Of a stretch of DNA of 64,000 nucleotides, positions 33,441-44,319 are shown one piece after another (within the stretch, counting starts at the first letter, position 1; each line of letters starts with the position of its first letter). This DNA is from Pseudomonas sp. ATCC 13867. GTDB lineage: Bacteria > Pseudomonadota > Gammaproteobacteria > Pseudomonadales > Pseudomonadaceae. Under the pieces are notes generated by a model, which saw only the letters and a list, made by a program, of their open reading frames with translations, was not told where the DNA came from and ran no database searches. The DNA is taken from positions 3,975,001-4,039,000 of the forward strand of contig NC_020829.1 in assembly GCF_000349845.1 (NCBI RefSeq), given 5' to 3'. A program made the position numbers and the translations under genes.

Positions 33441-34456
33441 AGACTTAAATCCTCCGGTTTGAAGACGATGCGGCGCTGACGGTAGAGCTGGTCAAAGGTC
33501 GCACGATCCAGTTGTTGCATCTCGGGAACCCGGCCGACGTTACGCACCGCTGCCACCGCGGAAGCATCGAACGGCTTGTCGCCGCTCGAGCGGGTCACGC
33601 TGGCGTTGGTGATGGTACCGTCCGGCAACATCTGGATCAGCACCTCTACGCTCATTCCGTTACGCGCCGATGGCGGGCGGTTCCACTGCTCGCTCACCAG
33701 CTTGACGATCAGGTCGTCGAGGCTACCAGCTACTTCGTTGCCTCGCTCGTCAGCCAAAGCCTGTTGTCGCTGAGTATCGTCCGACAGCAGCTCGGCCAGT
33801 GCCTGAGCCTTCTTGTCTTCCTGCGCCTTGCGGGCCGCGGCCGCGGCCGCCTTCTTCTTGGCAGCCTCCACCGCAGCCTTCTTCTTGGCCTCATCGGCAG
33901 CCGCTTTCTTCTTCGCGTCCGCGGCGGCCTTCTTCTTGGCCTCTTCGGCCGCCTTCTTCTTGGCGTCCTCGGCGGCTTGCTTCTTGGCCTCTTCCTCGGC
34001 CTTCTTCTTGGCGATGTCTGCCTGCTGCTTCTGCTGGGCAGCCTTCGCCTCGGCCTCTTTCTTGGCCGCGGCGGCATCGGCGGCCTTCTTGGCATCAGCC
34101 TCTTTCTTGGCTTCGGCCGCCTTTTGAGCCGCATCGGCCTTCTTTTGTTCCTCGGCCTTGGCAGCAGCAATGGCCTGCTGCTCGGCTTTCTTCTGCTCGA
34201 GCTGCTCCTGCTCGTATTGCCGCGACGACGTTTTCTTGGCTTCGCCGGCAATCTTCTGGTTGGTCTGCTGGGTCGCCTGGCTCTTGGATTTCAGCTGGTA
34301 CAGGGTGGCTTGGACGACCGGCCGCGAAGGCGGCAGTTCAGGCGTCATGGCCCAGCTGACGAAGAGCATGGCGAAGATCAGGGCGTGCAGAGCTACGGCC
34401 AGTACGACCGGCCAGAAGTAGCTTTCCGAAGGAGAGCGCTCGAGCTGGTGCATCAA
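33437..34456 (-). CDS. tolA: Cell envelope integrity protein TolA
   Basis: A 339-residue inner-membrane protein with one membrane helix (about residues 17-38), a long Lys/Ala/Glu-rich helical spacer (about 80-230) made of near-repeats of the form KKKAAEEA, and a C-terminal globular domain (about 240-339) containing the single-strand TonB-like fold that reaches TolB/Pal. It transmits the proton-motive force from TolQR. It overlaps both neighbours by 4 bp. The repeat DNA shows GCCTTCTTCTTGG-type reiterations on the plus strand. Confidence 0.95.
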   Translation of the reverse strand: MMHQLERSPSESYFWPVVLAVALHALIFAMLFVSWAMTPELPPSRPVVQATLYQLKSKSQATQQTNQKIAGEAKKTSSRQYEQEQLEQKKAEQQAIAAAKAEEQKKADAAQKAAEAKKEADAKKAADAAAAKKEAEAKAAQQKQQADIAKKKAEEEAKKQAAEDAKKKAAEEAKKKAAADAKKKAAADEAKKKAAVEAAKKKAAAAAARKAQEDKKAQALAELLSDDTQRQQALADERGNEVAGSLDDLIVKLVSEQWNRPPSARNGMSVEVLIQMLPDGTITNASVTRSSGDKPFDASAVAAVRNVGRVPEMQQLDRATFDQLYRQRRIVFKPEDLSL

Positions 34457-34917
34457 GTCCCCGGCGCCTCGGTGATCAGACCGACGTTGCCGACACCGGC
34501 TTTCTGCAGGCCGCCCATGACCGCCATGACCGAACCGTAGTCGACGGCCTTGTCACCCCGGACGAAGACCTGGACCTTCTTACCCTGGCGGCTGTTCTCG
34601 GCCATGATGCCGGAAGCAGCGTTGACCAGTTGATCGAGGTCCACGGCAGTCTGGCTGCCCTTGCCCTGGTCCGGATCGACCTCGGAACCCATGTTCCAGT
34701 AGTAGGTCTTGTCGGCCTTGATGGAGATGGTGAGGACGCGCGAATCGTTGTCCTGCGGCAGCGCCTCGCTGGAAACCTTGGGCAGGTCGACCTTGACCCC
34801 CTGGTTGAGCATCGGCGCGGTCACCATGAAAATCACCAGCAGCACCAACATCACGTCGATGTAGGGCACCACGTTCATTTCGGCGACCGGCTTGCGCTTG
34901 TGACGAACCCTTGCCAT
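34453..34917 (-). CDS. tolR: Tol system protein TolR
   Basis: A 154-residue ExbD-type protein: short cytoplasmic start, one membrane helix (about 17-38, VPYIDVMLVLLVIFMVTAPML) with the essential Asp, and a periplasmic domain. With TolQ it forms the proton channel that energises TolA. ATG 34917 is at the conserved MARVRHKRKPVAEMN start. Confidence 0.95.
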   Translation of the reverse strand: MARVRHKRKPVAEMNVVPYIDVMLVLLVIFMVTAPMLNQGVKVDLPKVSSEALPQDNDSRVLTISIKADKTYYWNMGSEVDPDQGKGSQTAVDLDQLVNAASGIMAENSRQGKKVQVFVRGDKAVDYGSVMAVMGGLQKAGVGNVGLITEAPGT

Positions 34918-34941
34918 ATCGGCTTACCTCTTACGTCGTCT

Positions 34942-35637
34942 TCAATCGTCGCTGGTGTGCACTTTGCGGTGCAGGATGGCCTGGAACTCGTCGGCGAAGG
35001 TGTAGTAACGGCCGATCAGGGTTTCCGAGCGTGCGGCGAAGCGGTTGTAGGCGATGACCGCGGGGATCGCAGCGAACAGGCCGATGGCGGTGGCGATCAG
35101 CGCTTCGGCGATGCCCGGCGCCACGGTGGCGAGGGTGGCCTGCTGCACGGTGGCCAGGCCACGGAAGGAGTTCATGATGCCCCACACGGTGCCGAACAGA
35201 CCGATGTACGGACTGGTGGAACCAACGGTGGCGAGGAACGGCAAGCTGGTTTCCAGCTTCTCTTCCTCACGGGAGATGGCGACGCGCATGGCGCGGGACA
35301 CACCTTCCATCACCGCATCCGGATCGACGCCGGCCTGCTGGCGCAGACGGGAAAACTCCTTGAAGCCGGCACGGAAGATCTGCTCGACGCCCGAATCCGG
35401 GTCCGGGTTGCTGCCGGCCTGGCGATAAAGCTTGGACAGGTCGATACCCGACCAGAAGCGCTCCTCGAAGGTTTCCAGGGCCTTCTTCGCCGAGCGCATC
35501 ATGTTGCTGCGCTGGAAAATCATGATCCACGAAGTGACCGAGGCGGCCACCAGGGTCAGCATCACCAGCTGTACCACGATGCTGGCGTTACTGATCAAGC
35601 TCCACATCGAAGTATGGTCGACGACGTTCGGTTCCAC
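34942..35637 (-). CDS. tolQ: Tol system protein TolQ
   Basis: A 231-residue ExbB-type inner-membrane protein with three membrane helices, the last two in IGLFGTVWGIMNSF and ALIATAIGLFAAIPAVIAYN, lining the proton path. The start is GTG 35637 with AGGAG upstream, giving EPNVVDHTSMWSLISNAS after the initiator as in P. aeruginosa. It begins one base after the ybgC stop, so translation is likely coupled. Confidence 0.95.
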   Translation of the reverse strand: MEPNVVDHTSMWSLISNASIVVQLVMLTLVAASVTSWIMIFQRSNMMRSAKKALETFEERFWSGIDLSKLYRQAGSNPDPDSGVEQIFRAGFKEFSRLRQQAGVDPDAVMEGVSRAMRVAISREEEKLETSLPFLATVGSTSPYIGLFGTVWGIMNSFRGLATVQQATLATVAPGIAEALIATAIGLFAAIPAVIAYNRFAARSETLIGRYYTFADEFQAILHRKVHTSDD

Positions 35638-35638
35638 G

Positions 35639-36088
<450 letters not shown>

Positions 36089-36137
36089 CTAGAACCAAGT
36101 AGAGATTTTGCCAATCGGCAATCGTCTACAAATGCAA

Positions 36138-37196
36138 TTAATTACCATCTTCAGGGACGAACAGATCCGACGTCGTCCCCTCCCCCATCCGCTTCGGCAC
36201 GTTCAGGCCGAAATGCAGATACGCATGCCGGGTGACGACCCGTCCCCGCGGCGTGCGCATGATATAGCCCTGCTGGATCAGATACGGTTCCAGCACATCC
36301 TCGATCGTGTGCCGCTCTTCGCTGATCGCGGCGGCCAGGTTGTCGATACCCACCGGCCCGCCGTCGAACTTGTCGATCATGGTCAGCAGCAGGCGGCGAT
36401 CCTGATGATCGAAGCCACGCTCGTCAACGTCCAGCAGGTTCAGCGCCTTGTCGGCGATGTCGCTGCTGATATGGCCAGTGCCGCGCACTTCGGCGAAGTC
36501 CCGCACGCGCCGCAGCAGGCGGTTGGCGATCCGCGGCGTTCCCCGTGCCCGCCGGGCGATCTCGTAGGCGCCCGCCGGCTCGATCTCCAGCCCGAGGATG
36601 CCAGCGGAACGGCTGACGATGGTGGACAGGTCATCCACCCCGTAGAACTCCAGACGCTGGACGATGCCGAAGCGATCACGCAGCGGATTGGTCAGCATCC
36701 CGGCGCGGGTCGTCGCGCCCACCAGGGTGAACGGCGGCAGGTCCAGCTTGATCGAACGGGCCGCAGGCCCCTCGCCGATCATGATGTCCAGTTGGAAGTC
36801 TTCCATCGCCGGGTACAGCACTTCCTCGACGATGGGCGACAGCCGGTGGATCTCGTCGACGAACAGCACATCGTTGGGTTCGAGGTTGGTCAGCAACGCC
36901 GCCAGATCACCGGGGCGCTCCAGCACCGGGCCGGATGTGCTCTTGAGCGACACGCCCATTTCCTGGGCGATGATGTTCGCCAGCGTGGTCTTGCCCAGGC
37001 CCGGCGGACCGAAGATCAGCGTGTGATCGAGCGCTTCGTTGCGCCCCCTGGCCGCCTGGATGAACAGTTCCATCTGCTCGCGCACCACCGGCTGGCCGAT
37101 GTAATCGGCCAGCTTCGATGGGCGGATGGCACGGTCGAACTGCTCTTCGCGGTCGCGGCCGGAGGCAGAGGAAATCAGGCGATCAGCTTCGATCAT
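36138..37196 (-). CDS. ruvB: Holliday junction helicase motor RuvB
   Basis: A 352-residue AAA+ ATPase: Walker [12 protein letters not shown] (about residue 62), Walker [10 protein letters not shown], the arginine-finger region with GATTRAG, and a C-terminal winged helix ([21 protein letters not shown]). It drives branch migration with RuvA. It lies 12 bp after ruvA; upstream of it the order is ruvC-ruvA-ruvB. Confidence 0.97.
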   Translation of the reverse strand: MIEADRLISSASGRDREEQFDRAIRPSKLADYIGQPVVREQMELFIQAARGRNEALDHTLIFGPPGLGKTTLANIIAQEMGVSLKSTSGPVLERPGDLAALLTNLEPNDVLFVDEIHRLSPIVEEVLYPAMEDFQLDIMIGEGPAARSIKLDLPPFTLVGATTRAGMLTNPLRDRFGIVQRLEFYGVDDLSTIVSRSAGILGLEIEPAGAYEIARRARGTPRIANRLLRRVRDFAEVRGTGHISSDIADKALNLLDVDERGFDHQDRRLLLTMIDKFDGGPVGIDNLAAAISEERHTIEDVLEPYLIQQGYIMRTPRGRVVTRHAYLHFGLNVPKRMGEGTTSDLFVPEDGN

Positions 37197-37208
37197 CGAT
37201 ATTTACAC

Positions 37209-37814
37209 CTAGACCATGCCTTTCAACGAGCGGCGGATGAGTTCTTCGCTGGACAGACCTTCCTCCTGCACGGCGGCCACGGCACGGCTCGCCTCCTGCG
37301 GCTTGAAGCCCAACGCGATCAGGGCACTGACTGCATCGGACTCGGCGCTTGAGACTGCGGCGACCCGCATGGGTTCCACCACCAGAGGCGCGATCGACGG
37401 AATATTTTCCCAGGCCTTGAAGCGATCCTTGAGTTCGACCAGCAGACGCTCGGCAGTCTTCTTCCCCACTCCGGGAATCTTCACCAGGGTGGAAGTATCC
37501 TGCGCCTGGACGCAGCGTACCAGCTCATCGACTTCCAGACCCGACATCAGTGCAAGCGCAAGTTTCGGCCCCACCCCATTGAGACGGATCAGCTCGCGGA
37601 ACAGCTCGCGCTCGCGCTTCTCGGCGAAGCCGTAGAGCAGGTGGGCGTCTTCCCGCACCACCAGATGCGTATGCAATGTCACCGGCTCGCCGACACCGGG
37701 CAGACGGTAGAGCGTGGTCATCGGCACTTCGAGTTCGTAACCCACCCCGTTTACATCGAGGATCAGGTGCGGCGGCTGTTTTTCCGCCAGGGTGCCACGC
37801 AGGCGTCCAATCAC
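37209..37814 (-). CDS. ruvA: Holliday junction branch migration protein RuvA
   Basis: A 201-residue RuvA with an N-terminal OB domain ([31 protein letters not shown]), two helix-hairpin-helix motifs ([15 protein letters not shown] and [19 protein letters not shown]) and a C-terminal RuvB-binding domain. It forms a tetramer on the four-way junction. Gap to ruvC is 31 bp. Confidence 0.97.
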   Translation of the reverse strand: MIGRLRGTLAEKQPPHLILDVNGVGYELEVPMTTLYRLPGVGEPVTLHTHLVVREDAHLLYGFAEKRERELFRELIRLNGVGPKLALALMSGLEVDELVRCVQAQDTSTLVKIPGVGKKTAERLLVELKDRFKAWENIPSIAPLVVEPMRVAAVSSAESDAVSALIALGFKPQEASRAVAAVQEEGLSSEELIRRSLKGMV

Positions 37815-37845
37815 AGGTAAGCGTCCTTAATTGCTAGATTCGAGG

Positions 37846-38370
37846 TCACAGGCGCAGCCGGCCGCCACGTCGACGGGTACCCACCAGCCCATGCGGCACC
37901 AGGCTCTGCCGGGTGTGCGCGTGGCACAGGGCGATGGCCAGGGCGTCGGAGGCGTCGATCTGCGGCTTCTGCGTCAGCTTGAGCAGGTGCATCACCATCA
38001 TCTGCACCTGCTGCTTGTCCGCACCACCGGTGCCGGCAATCGCCTGCTTGACCTGGCTGGCCGTGTACTCGGCGATCTGCAAGCCTTCTTCCGCCGCCGC
38101 GACGATGGCCGCGCCCCGCGCCTGCCCCAGCTTCAACGCCGAATCGGCGTTGCGCGCCATGAACACCTGCTCGATGCCCATCATCCTCGGCCGGTAGGTC
38201 TGGATGACCTCGCGCACGCCACGAAAGACGATCTGCAGGCGCTCGAACAGTTCGCCATTGCCGGTACGGATGCAGCCCGACGCTACGTACTCGCAGCCGC
38301 GGCCGGTGTCGCGCACCACGCCGAAGCCGGTAATCCGTGAGCCTGGGTCGATGCCGAGAATCAGGGTCAT
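37846..38370 (-). CDS. ruvC: Crossover junction endodeoxyribonuclease RuvC
   Basis: A 174-residue RNase-H-fold resolvase. The acidic catalytic residues are visible as Asp7 in [13 protein letters not shown], Glu in IEQVFMARN, and Asp in [15 protein letters not shown]. It cuts Holliday junctions. The start at 38370 gives standard length; pmpR ends about 115 bp upstream behind a strong hairpin. Confidence 0.96.
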   Translation of the reverse strand: MTLILGIDPGSRITGFGVVRDTGRGCEYVASGCIRTGNGELFERLQIVFRGVREVIQTYRPRMMGIEQVFMARNADSALKLGQARGAAIVAAAEEGLQIAEYTASQVKQAIAGTGGADKQQVQMMVMHLLKLTQKPQIDASDALAIALCHAHTRQSLVPHGLVGTRRRGGRLRL

Positions 38371-38419
38371 GTCCGTCCGATCACACCTTGTCGGTAACCT
38401 GTACTTCAGATAACAAAAA

Positions 38420-38461
38420 CCGGAAGCGGGAGGCGCCGCTGACGACCGCTCCCGCTTCCGG
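38420..38461 (-). terminator. Terminator after pmpR
   Basis: CCGGAAGCGGGAG (38420-38432) pairs over 13 bp with CTCCCGCTTCCGG (38449-38461); on the minus strand it is followed by TTTTTG. It separates pmpR from ruvC. Confidence 0.85.
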
Positions 38462-38486
38462 CTTCAGACCAGCGCCGGTGGAGGGA

Positions 38487-39233
38487 TCAGCCCAGCTGGG
38501 CCATCACCTCGTCCGGGATATCCGCATTGGAGTAGACGTTCTGCACGTCGTCCAGGTCTTCGAGCATGTCGATCAGCTTGAGGACCTTCTGCGCGGTGTC
38601 CAGATCCAGGGTCGCGGTGGTCGACGGGATCATGGCGACCTCCGCTTCCTCGCCCTTGAAACCGGCTTCGGTCAGCGCTTCGTTGACCGAGATGAAGTCG
38701 GCGAAGCTGGTGAAGACGTCGATGGAACCATCGTCGTTGACCACCACGTCGTCGGCGCCGGCTTCCAGCGCGGCGTCCATCAGGGCTTCTTCGTTCACCC
38801 CCGGCGCATAGCTGATCTGGCCCTTGCGCTCGAACATGTAGGCCACCGAACCATCGGTGCCCAGGTTGCCGCCGCACTTGCTGAAGGCATGACGCACTTC
38901 GGCCGCGGTGCGGTTGCGGTTGTCGGTCATCGCTTCGACGATGATCGCCACGCCGCTGGGCGCGTAACCCTCGTAGGTCAGCTCGGCCATGTTGTCCGCT
39001 TCGCTGGAGCCCACGCCGCGCTGGATGGCGCGGTCGATGGTGTCGCGGGTCATGTTGGCGGTCAGCGCCTTGTCCACGGCCAGGCGCAGACGCGGGTTGT
39101 CCGCCGGGATCCCGCCGCCCTGCTTGGCTGCAACGGTCAGCTCACGAATGAGCTTGGTGAAGATCTTGCCCTTCTTGGCGTCCTGACGTTCCTTGCGGTG
39201 CTTGATGTTGGCCCATTTGGAATGACCAGCCAT
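38487..39233 (-). CDS. pmpR: YebC/PmpR family regulator
   Basis: A 248-residue YebC-type protein starting [20 protein letters not shown], with the family's [14 protein letters not shown] and the acidic C-terminal half. In P. aeruginosa the protein at this place, PmpR, represses the PQS regulator gene pqsR; other YebC proteins help ribosomes at proline stretches. It is upstream of ruvC and follows aspS. Confidence 0.95.
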   Translation of the reverse strand: MAGHSKWANIKHRKERQDAKKGKIFTKLIRELTVAAKQGGGIPADNPRLRLAVDKALTANMTRDTIDRAIQRGVGSSEADNMAELTYEGYAPSGVAIIVEAMTDNRNRTAAEVRHAFSKCGGNLGTDGSVAYMFERKGQISYAPGVNEEALMDAALEAGADDVVVNDDGSIDVFTSFADFISVNEALTEAGFKGEEAEVAMIPSTTATLDLDTAQKVLKLIDMLEDLDDVQNVYSNADIPDEVMAQLG

Positions 39234-39303
39234 AACTCACTCCGTATCGCTAGTGTTTCGCATTCAGCGCCCGAGTCCGGGCGCCCTTGCCATCTGAATC
39301 GAC

Positions 39304-41082
39304 TTACTCGGAGGCCTTCTGCTGCTCGCGCAGACGGATGTGCAGCTCGCGCAGCGCCTTGCCATCCACGGTGCCCGGGGCCTGGGTCATGACATCGCCG
39401 GCACTCTGGGTTTTCGGGAAGGCGATGACTTCGCGGATCGAAGCCGCGCCGGTCATCAGCATCACCAGGCGGTCCAGGCCGAAGGCCAGGCCACCGTGCG
39501 GCGGTGCGCCGTACTTGAGGGCATCGAGGAGGAAGCCGAACTTCTCTTCCTGCTCCGCATCGTCGATGCCGAGCACGCGGAACACCGCCTGCTGCATGGC
39601 CTTGTCGTGGATACGAATGGAGCCGCCGCCCAGCTCGGTACCGTTGAGCACCATGTCGTAGGCGCGGGACAGCTTGTCGGCCGGATTGGCCTCGAGCTCT
39701 TCCGGGGTGCACTTGGGCGCGGTGAACGGGTGGTGCAGGGAAGTCAGGCTGCCGTCATCGTTCTCTTCGAACATCGGGAAGTCCACGACCCACATCGGCG
39801 CCCACTCCTTGGTGAGCAGGTTGAGGTCATGGCCGACCTTGATGCGCAGCGCGCCGAGGGCGTCGCAGACGATCTTGGCCTTGTCGGCGCCGAAGAACAC
39901 GATGTCGCCATCGACCGCACCGACGCGATCCAGGATCACGTTCAGGTTCGGCTCGGCGATGTTCTTCACGATCGGCGACTGCAGACCTTCCACGCCCTTG
40001 GCGCGTTCGTTGACCTTGATGTAGGCCAGCCCCTTGGCGCCGTAGATGCCGACGAACTTGGTGTAGTCGTCGATCTGCTTGCGCGGCATGCTCGCACCGC
40101 CCGGAACGCGCAGGGCGGCAACGCGGCCCCTGGGATCGTTGGCGGGACCGGAGAACACCTTGAACTCGACATCCTTGAGCTGGTCGGCCACGTCGACCAG
40201 TTCCAGCGGGATACGCAGGTCAGGCTTGTCCGAACCGTAGCGGCGCATGGCCTCTTCGAACGGCATGTGCGGGAACTCGTCGAACTCGACGTTCAGCACT
40301 TCCTTGAACAGCTGGCGCACCATCTTCTCGGTGATCTCGATGATGTCGCTTTCTTCCAGGAAGCTGGTCTCGATGTCGATCTGGGTGAATTCCGGCTGGC
40401 GGTCGGCACGTAGGTCTTCGTCGCGGAAGCATTTGGCAATCTGGTAGTAGCGGTCGAAGCCGGCGACCATCAGCAGTTGCTTGAACAGCTGGGGCGACTG
40501 CGGGAGGGCGAAGAAATGCCCCGGGTAGGTGCGGCTCGGCACCAGGTAGTCACGCGCGCCTTCCGGGGTCGGACGACCGAGGATCGGGGTTTCCACATCG
40601 AGGAAGCCGTTGTCGTCCAGGTAGCGGCGGATGCTGCTGGTGATGCGTGCGCGCAGCTTCAGCTTGGCGGCCATCTCCGGGCGACGCAGGTCGATGAAGC
40701 GGTAGCGCAGGCGGGTTTCCTCGCCCACGTCGGAGTACTCGTCCAGCGGGAACGGCGGGGTTTCGGCCTGGTTCAGCACCTCCAGCTCGTGACCCAGCAC
40801 TTCGATGGCGCCGGAAGCCATGTTCGAATTGCGCGCGCCTTCGGGACGCAGGCGCACCTTGCCGGTGATCTTCACCACGTATTCGCTGCGCACGCGGTCG
40901 GCCTTGGCGAAGGTCTCGACGCGATCCGGGTCGAACACCACCTGGGCCAGGCCTTCGCGATCACGCACGTCGAGGAAGATCACCCCGCCGTGGTCGCGGC
41001 GACGGTGTACCCAACCGCAAAGAGTGACTACCTGGCCGTCCAGGCTCTCGTTCAATTGGCCGCAATAGTGGCTGCGCATCAT
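39304..41082 (-). CDS. aspS: Aspartate-tRNA ligase
   Basis: A 592-residue bacterial AspRS: N-terminal OB anticodon domain (about 1-105), class II catalytic core with motif 2 [18 protein letters not shown] and motif 3 [14 protein letters not shown], and the bacterial GAD insertion (about 290-420). P. aeruginosa AspRS is a non-discriminating form that also charges tRNA-Asn; that property is carried over from knowledge of the species, not visible here. Start MMRSHYCGQ at 41082. Confidence 0.97.
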   Translation of the reverse strand: MMRSHYCGQLNESLDGQVVTLCGWVHRRRDHGGVIFLDVRDREGLAQVVFDPDRVETFAKADRVRSEYVVKITGKVRLRPEGARNSNMASGAIEVLGHELEVLNQAETPPFPLDEYSDVGEETRLRYRFIDLRRPEMAAKLKLRARITSSIRRYLDDNGFLDVETPILGRPTPEGARDYLVPSRTYPGHFFALPQSPQLFKQLLMVAGFDRYYQIAKCFRDEDLRADRQPEFTQIDIETSFLEESDIIEITEKMVRQLFKEVLNVEFDEFPHMPFEEAMRRYGSDKPDLRIPLELVDVADQLKDVEFKVFSGPANDPRGRVAALRVPGGASMPRKQIDDYTKFVGIYGAKGLAYIKVNERAKGVEGLQSPIVKNIAEPNLNVILDRVGAVDGDIVFFGADKAKIVCDALGALRIKVGHDLNLLTKEWAPMWVVDFPMFEENDDGSLTSLHHPFTAPKCTPEELEANPADKLSRAYDMVLNGTELGGGSIRIHDKAMQQAVFRVLGIDDAEQEEKFGFLLDALKYGAPPHGGLAFGLDRLVMLMTGAASIREVIAFPKTQSAGDVMTQAPGTVDGKALRELHIRLREQQKASE

Positions 41083-41125
41083 GGTGTGTTTCGCTTCTCG
41101 AAAGTCTTGAATTCTAGGGAACCGC

Positions 41126-41395
41126 TCATTCGCTGGCGGAGCAGCCGCCACCACCGCAACCGGTGGCCGGACAGGCCGCTGGAGCATCGCCGGAGGCAAG
41201 ATTCTTCTTCGCTCCGGTCTTGAAGTCAGTCTCGTACCAACCGCTGCCACCCAGGCGGAAGCCCGGAGCCGACAACATCTTCTTCAACTCGGGAGCCTTG
41301 CAGGCCGGACAATCGACCAACGGCGCATCGCTGATCTTCTGCAGCGATTCCAGCTGATGCGCGCAGGACTGGCACTGGTACTCGTAAATCGGCAT
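41126..41395 (-). CDS. FmdB-type zinc ribbon protein
   Basis: An 89-residue protein with the FmdB zinc ribbon at its start: [11 protein letters not shown] and CPACKAP supply four cysteines. The tail is Gly/Ser/Cys-rich ([10 protein letters not shown]). Function is unknown; the gene commonly precedes aspS. It is 43 bp upstream of aspS and likely co-transcribed. Confidence 0.92.
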   Translation of the reverse strand: MPIYEYQCQSCAHQLESLQKISDAPLVDCPACKAPELKKMLSAPGFRLGGSGWYETDFKTGAKKNLASGDAPAACPATGCGGGGCSASE

Positions 41396-41522
41396 GGGGC
41401 ACCTTGACTGATCACACTGCCACGGGCCCGCGTCCCGCGGCAAAGGCGGGATTATAGCCTGAAAAAACCAAGGCTTGCAGCCGCCGCCCCCTGCACGCCG
41501 ACGCACGCTTTGTCGCCACGAA

Positions 41523-41545
41523 ATCGATAGAGACACCCTATCGAT
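41523..41545 (+). promoter_or_regulatory. OxyR-like binding site upstream of the Dps-like gene
   Basis: ATCGATAG (41523-41530) and CTATCGAT (41538-41545) are perfect inverted arms around 7 bases. This contains ATAG-N7-CTAT, the half of the OxyR consensus bound by one dimer. It lies about 100 bp upstream of the ferritin-like gene. A second ATAG-N7-CTAT at the right phase is not obvious. Confidence 0.5.
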
Positions 41546-41642
41546 CACCTTGACACAAGCCAAGAGCGCCACCCACACGTCGATGCTAGCCTGGCTCACA
41601 ACTATACGAACCGACAGACAAGCCGCACCCCAGGAGGTCGTC

Positions 41643-42113
41643 ATGGAAATCAACATCGGAATCGCCGAACAGGACCGCGCCGCCATCGCCGATGGCCTGT
41701 CCCGCCTACTGGCGGACACCTATACCCTTTACCTGAAGACCCACAACTTCCACTGGAACGTCACCGGGCCGATGTTCAATACCCTGCACCTGATGTTCGA
41801 GGGGCAATACACCGAACTGGCGCTGGCCGTGGACAGCATCGCCGAGCGCATTCGCGCGCTGGGCTTCCCCGCCCCGGGGACCTACGCCGCCTACGCACGC
41901 CTGTCCTCGATCAAGGAAGAGGAAGGCGTGCCAGACGCCCAGGAGATGATCCGCCTACTGGTGCAAGGCCAGGAAGCCGTGGTCCGCACCGCCCGCAATC
42001 TCTTCCCCCTGCTGGACAAGGTGAACGACGAACCCACCGCCGACCTGCTCACCCAGCGCATGCAGGTTCACGAAAAGACTGCCTGGATGCTTCGCAGCCT
42101 GCTCGCCGAATAA
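41643..42113 (+). CDS. dps: Dps family ferritin-like protein
   Basis: A 156-residue Dps protein. Ferroxidase ligands of the Dps dimer interface are visible: His34 and His37-Trp38 ([11 protein letters not shown]), Asp64 and Glu68 (AVDSIAERI). Dps oligomers oxidise iron with H2O2, store it and protect DNA. AGGAGG lies 7 nt before the ATG. The OxyR-like dyad upstream fits oxidative-stress control. It is divergent from the fmdB-aspS operon. Confidence 0.93.
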   Translation: MEINIGIAEQDRAAIADGLSRLLADTYTLYLKTHNFHWNVTGPMFNTLHLMFEGQYTELALAVDSIAERIRALGFPAPGTYAAYARLSSIKEEEGVPDAQEMIRLLVQGQEAVVRTARNLFPLLDKVNDEPTADLLTQRMQVHEKTAWMLRSLLAE

Positions 42114-42179
42114 CTCTTCTTTATATAGGGAGCCCACCACCGAGCGGGCCCCCTCCCCCTACGAATGGCCTAACCGGTT

Positions 42180-42323
42180 GATTTGAGAAGGCAACTGGAT
42201 TGCGGTTAAATACTGCCGTGCGCTTCGCGCATAGGCTGTCCGGCACGCTTTCATACACTTTTCAGCGTCGCTCCGCTGGACGGCTGCTTTTTTTCGTTAC
42301 CCGCTCAAGGTGAATCCGTAGCC
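42180..42323 (+). promoter_or_regulatory. Leader of the membrane cold-shock gene with a terminator-like hairpin
   Basis: A TTGATT-(about 26 nt)-TTAAAT region lies at 42178-42216. About 50 bp on, CAGCGTC and GACGGCTG pair around a GC-rich loop (42264-42290) and are followed by seven T. So a terminator-like hairpin stands between the promoter-like sequence and the cold-shock gene. It could end the dps transcript, form a short RNA, or act as an attenuating leader. Confidence 0.4.
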
Positions 42324-42917
42324 ATGTTGAAAGTCGTCCATCTCCTGACGGGCGTCGCAGCACTCCTGCTGTCGTTCGCTCCCAGTTTGCGCAACGATGC
42401 CCTGCCCTACCTGCAACAAAGCGATGCCATCTATCTTGCACTGCTCGGCCTGACCAGCCTGCTGCTCGCCCCGAGCAGCAACCTCAAGCAGCCGGCGGCA
42501 CTGCAAAGCCTGTCGACCGCCCTGGTCGTCCTGGCTGTCGTACTGCAAGTGCTGATCCTGCTTGCCCCGCTGCCGTTCATCGGCAATCAGCCGGCCATCC
42601 TGCTGCCGCTGTTGAGCCTGGCCGCCGCCGTCGTCCTGCAATGGGCCGCTGACCTGAACAAACCCCGCCCCATCGATACGGCTCCGGTCAGCGACGAAAA
42701 TCGCGAAACCGGCACCGTGAAGTGGTTCAACACCTCCAAGGGTTTCGGCTTCATCTCCCGCGACACCGGGGAGGACATCTTCGTGCACTTCCGCGCCATC
42801 CGCGGCGAAGGCCACCGCATCCTGATCGAAGGCCAGCGCGTGGAGTTCTCCGTCGTCCAGCGCGACAAGGGACTGCAGGCCGAGGACGTGATAGCGGCCC
42901 TTCCCAACCGCCGCTGA
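42324..42917 (+). CDS. Membrane-anchored cold-shock domain protein
   Basis: A 197-residue protein made of about four membrane helices (residues 1-112) joined to a C-terminal cold-shock domain (about 130-195). RNA-binding motifs RNP1 (KGFGFI) and RNP2 (IFVHF) are intact. Thus an RNA or single-strand DNA-binding module is tied to the inner membrane. This fusion is conserved at this locus in P. aeruginosa (PA0961) from memory, but its role is not known to me. A perfect 18-bp terminator follows. Confidence 0.88.
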   Translation: MLKVVHLLTGVAALLLSFAPSLRNDALPYLQQSDAIYLALLGLTSLLLAPSSNLKQPAALQSLSTALVVLAVVLQVLILLAPLPFIGNQPAILLPLLSLAAAVVLQWAADLNKPRPIDTAPVSDENRETGTVKWFNTSKGFGFISRDTGEDIFVHFRAIRGEGHRILIEGQRVEFSVVQRDKGLQAEDVIAALPNRR

Positions 42918-42920
42918 ACG

Positions 42921-42960
42921 CCCAATAAAAAGCCCGCCAATCGGCGGGCTTTTTATTGGG
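42921..42960. terminator. Strong bidirectional terminator
   Basis: A perfect 18-bp stem from CCCAATAAAAAGCCCGCC, loop AATC, and its complement; A- and T-runs on both sides of the GC core let it work for the cold-shock gene (+) and slyX (-). Confidence 0.95.
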
Positions 42961-42961
42961 C

Positions 42962-43168
42962 TCAATAGTGCGGTGGCGGCGCCTCATCGTCTGCGACGCC
43001 CACCTGCCCCTGCAGATCCTCGAGACGCTTGATCAACGCCTGCATCTGCAGGCGCAGACGCTCGATCACCCGCTCCTGTTCGTAGACCACATCGCTCATG
43101 GTCTGCAACGCATCGTCCTGGAACGCCAGCCGGCTCTCCAGGTCCGCAACCCGATCCTCCAGCTCCAT
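42962..43168 (-). CDS. slyX: SlyX family protein
   Basis: A 68-residue coiled-coil protein, almost entirely helical heptads ([20 protein letters not shown] to [19 protein letters not shown]), ending in the SlyX-typical PPPHY. Function unknown. It lies 4 bases from the HIT gene on the same strand and is probably translated with it. Confidence 0.93.
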   Translation of the reverse strand: MELEDRVADLESRLAFQDDALQTMSDVVYEQERVIERLRLQMQALIKRLEDLQGQVGVADDEAPPPHY

Positions 43169-43171
43169 CAC

Positions 43172-43597
43172 TCACTCCTGCACGAAACGGAACTCATCGC
43201 CCAGCACCATGCGCAGTTTCTCACGCAGGCGGGCAAGCTCTTCGACACCGTAAGGTACCGCCGGATGACGCCCCCAGACCGGCCCCGGCCAGGCCGCATC
43301 ATTGCGGCGCCGCACGATCACATGCACATGCAACTGACTGACGACGTTTCCAAGATTGGCAACGTTCATCTTGTCGGCGCTGAAAGTGTCCTTGAGGGTT
43401 TCCGCCAGCTGCGTAGCCTCCCTCCAGAGCTGCTGCTGATCATCGGGATCGAGCTGGAACAGTTCGCTGACGTCCTCGCGCCGGGGCACCAGGATGAACC
43501 ACGGATACTGCGAGTCATTCATCAGCAGCAGACTGCTCAACGGAAAATCCCCCACCGGGACGGTGTCCTGCTCGAGACGGGAATCCAGGACGAACAT
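43172..43597 (-). CDS. HIT family nucleotide-binding protein
   Basis: A 141-residue HIT protein with the histidine triad in QLHVHVIVRRR and an N-terminal PWFILVPRREDVSELFQL strand-helix. HIT proteins hydrolyse nucleotide phosphoramidates or dinucleotides. The ATG at 43597 has AGGAG 8 nt upstream; the GTG at 43603 is too close to it. Confidence 0.92.
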   Translation of the reverse strand: MFVLDSRLEQDTVPVGDFPLSSLLLMNDSQYPWFILVPRREDVSELFQLDPDDQQQLWREATQLAETLKDTFSADKMNVANLGNVVSQLHVHVIVRRRNDAAWPGPVWGRHPAVPYGVEELARLREKLRMVLGDEFRFVQE

Positions 43598-43603
43598 AAC
43601 CAC

Positions 43604-44319
43604 ATCTCCTGTTCGACGAACGTATTGATAAGACTAGCCCCACCGGGGCGAAGGGCGCGAAGGATACTAGAGCGCCCCGCCAGCGAATACGACCGCGTAC
43701 TGCACTTCCCCGGAGCGGGCATCCTCCACAAGGCCCCAGGAGCGTGCGCAATGCATGCCGAGCTGATTCCGACGGCAGGCCAGCGGAACTGATCCCTCGG
43801 ACAAGAACACCGAAATGCATAGAAAAATCGTTAAACCAGCCGATACGGCACCGCCCTGAAAGAGGCGCCGCTATTCTCCCTTTATTGCAAAACCACAAAG
43901 GAACCCGTGAAATGCATCATCGCGCCGCACATCCGGAGATGCGAAGCAATAACGGAACATTTGTGCACGTTTTTTGCTGGCCAATGGACGGGGGCAAGGA
44001 TATGGCCGCTACACTGCCCCACAGGCAGCGCGACGTACGGAATCCGGAAGTGGTCAATGGAGAATCGAACCACGCCGGCTGACGCAACCAACAACATGCC
44101 GTAAACCAGGGGGAGCAATCTCTTTTTGCAACATCGAATCTACCTGAATGCGACATAGTTCATGCAGGTTTGCGACAGCCCCGTAAAGTTTTCGCGTGAT
44201 TAATTGGGCAACTATCGCCAAGACAACACGCGTGCTATAAGTTAGCGCCGACAAAAAGAATGAGCCGTCACCGCGGCACTGTGATGGCAGATAATTTCAA
44301 AACCAAAGGAGCAATCACA
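43604..44319. other. Long spacer between the HIT gene and oprD
   Basis: About 715 bases with no gene I can support; short frames lack family features. It separates two divergently transcribed genes and should contain both promoters. oprD in P. aeruginosa has a long, multiply regulated upstream region, which this may match. Confidence 0.5.

Noticed and set aside
33800..34200. Tandem-repeat-like run of GCCTTCTTCTTGG
   Set aside because: It encodes the Lys/Ala helical spacer of TolA on the minus strand; normal for the family.
43744..44156. Several 60-110-codon frames between the HIT gene and oprD
   Set aside because: Mutually overlapping on both strands, no family feature; the region is better explained as regulatory.
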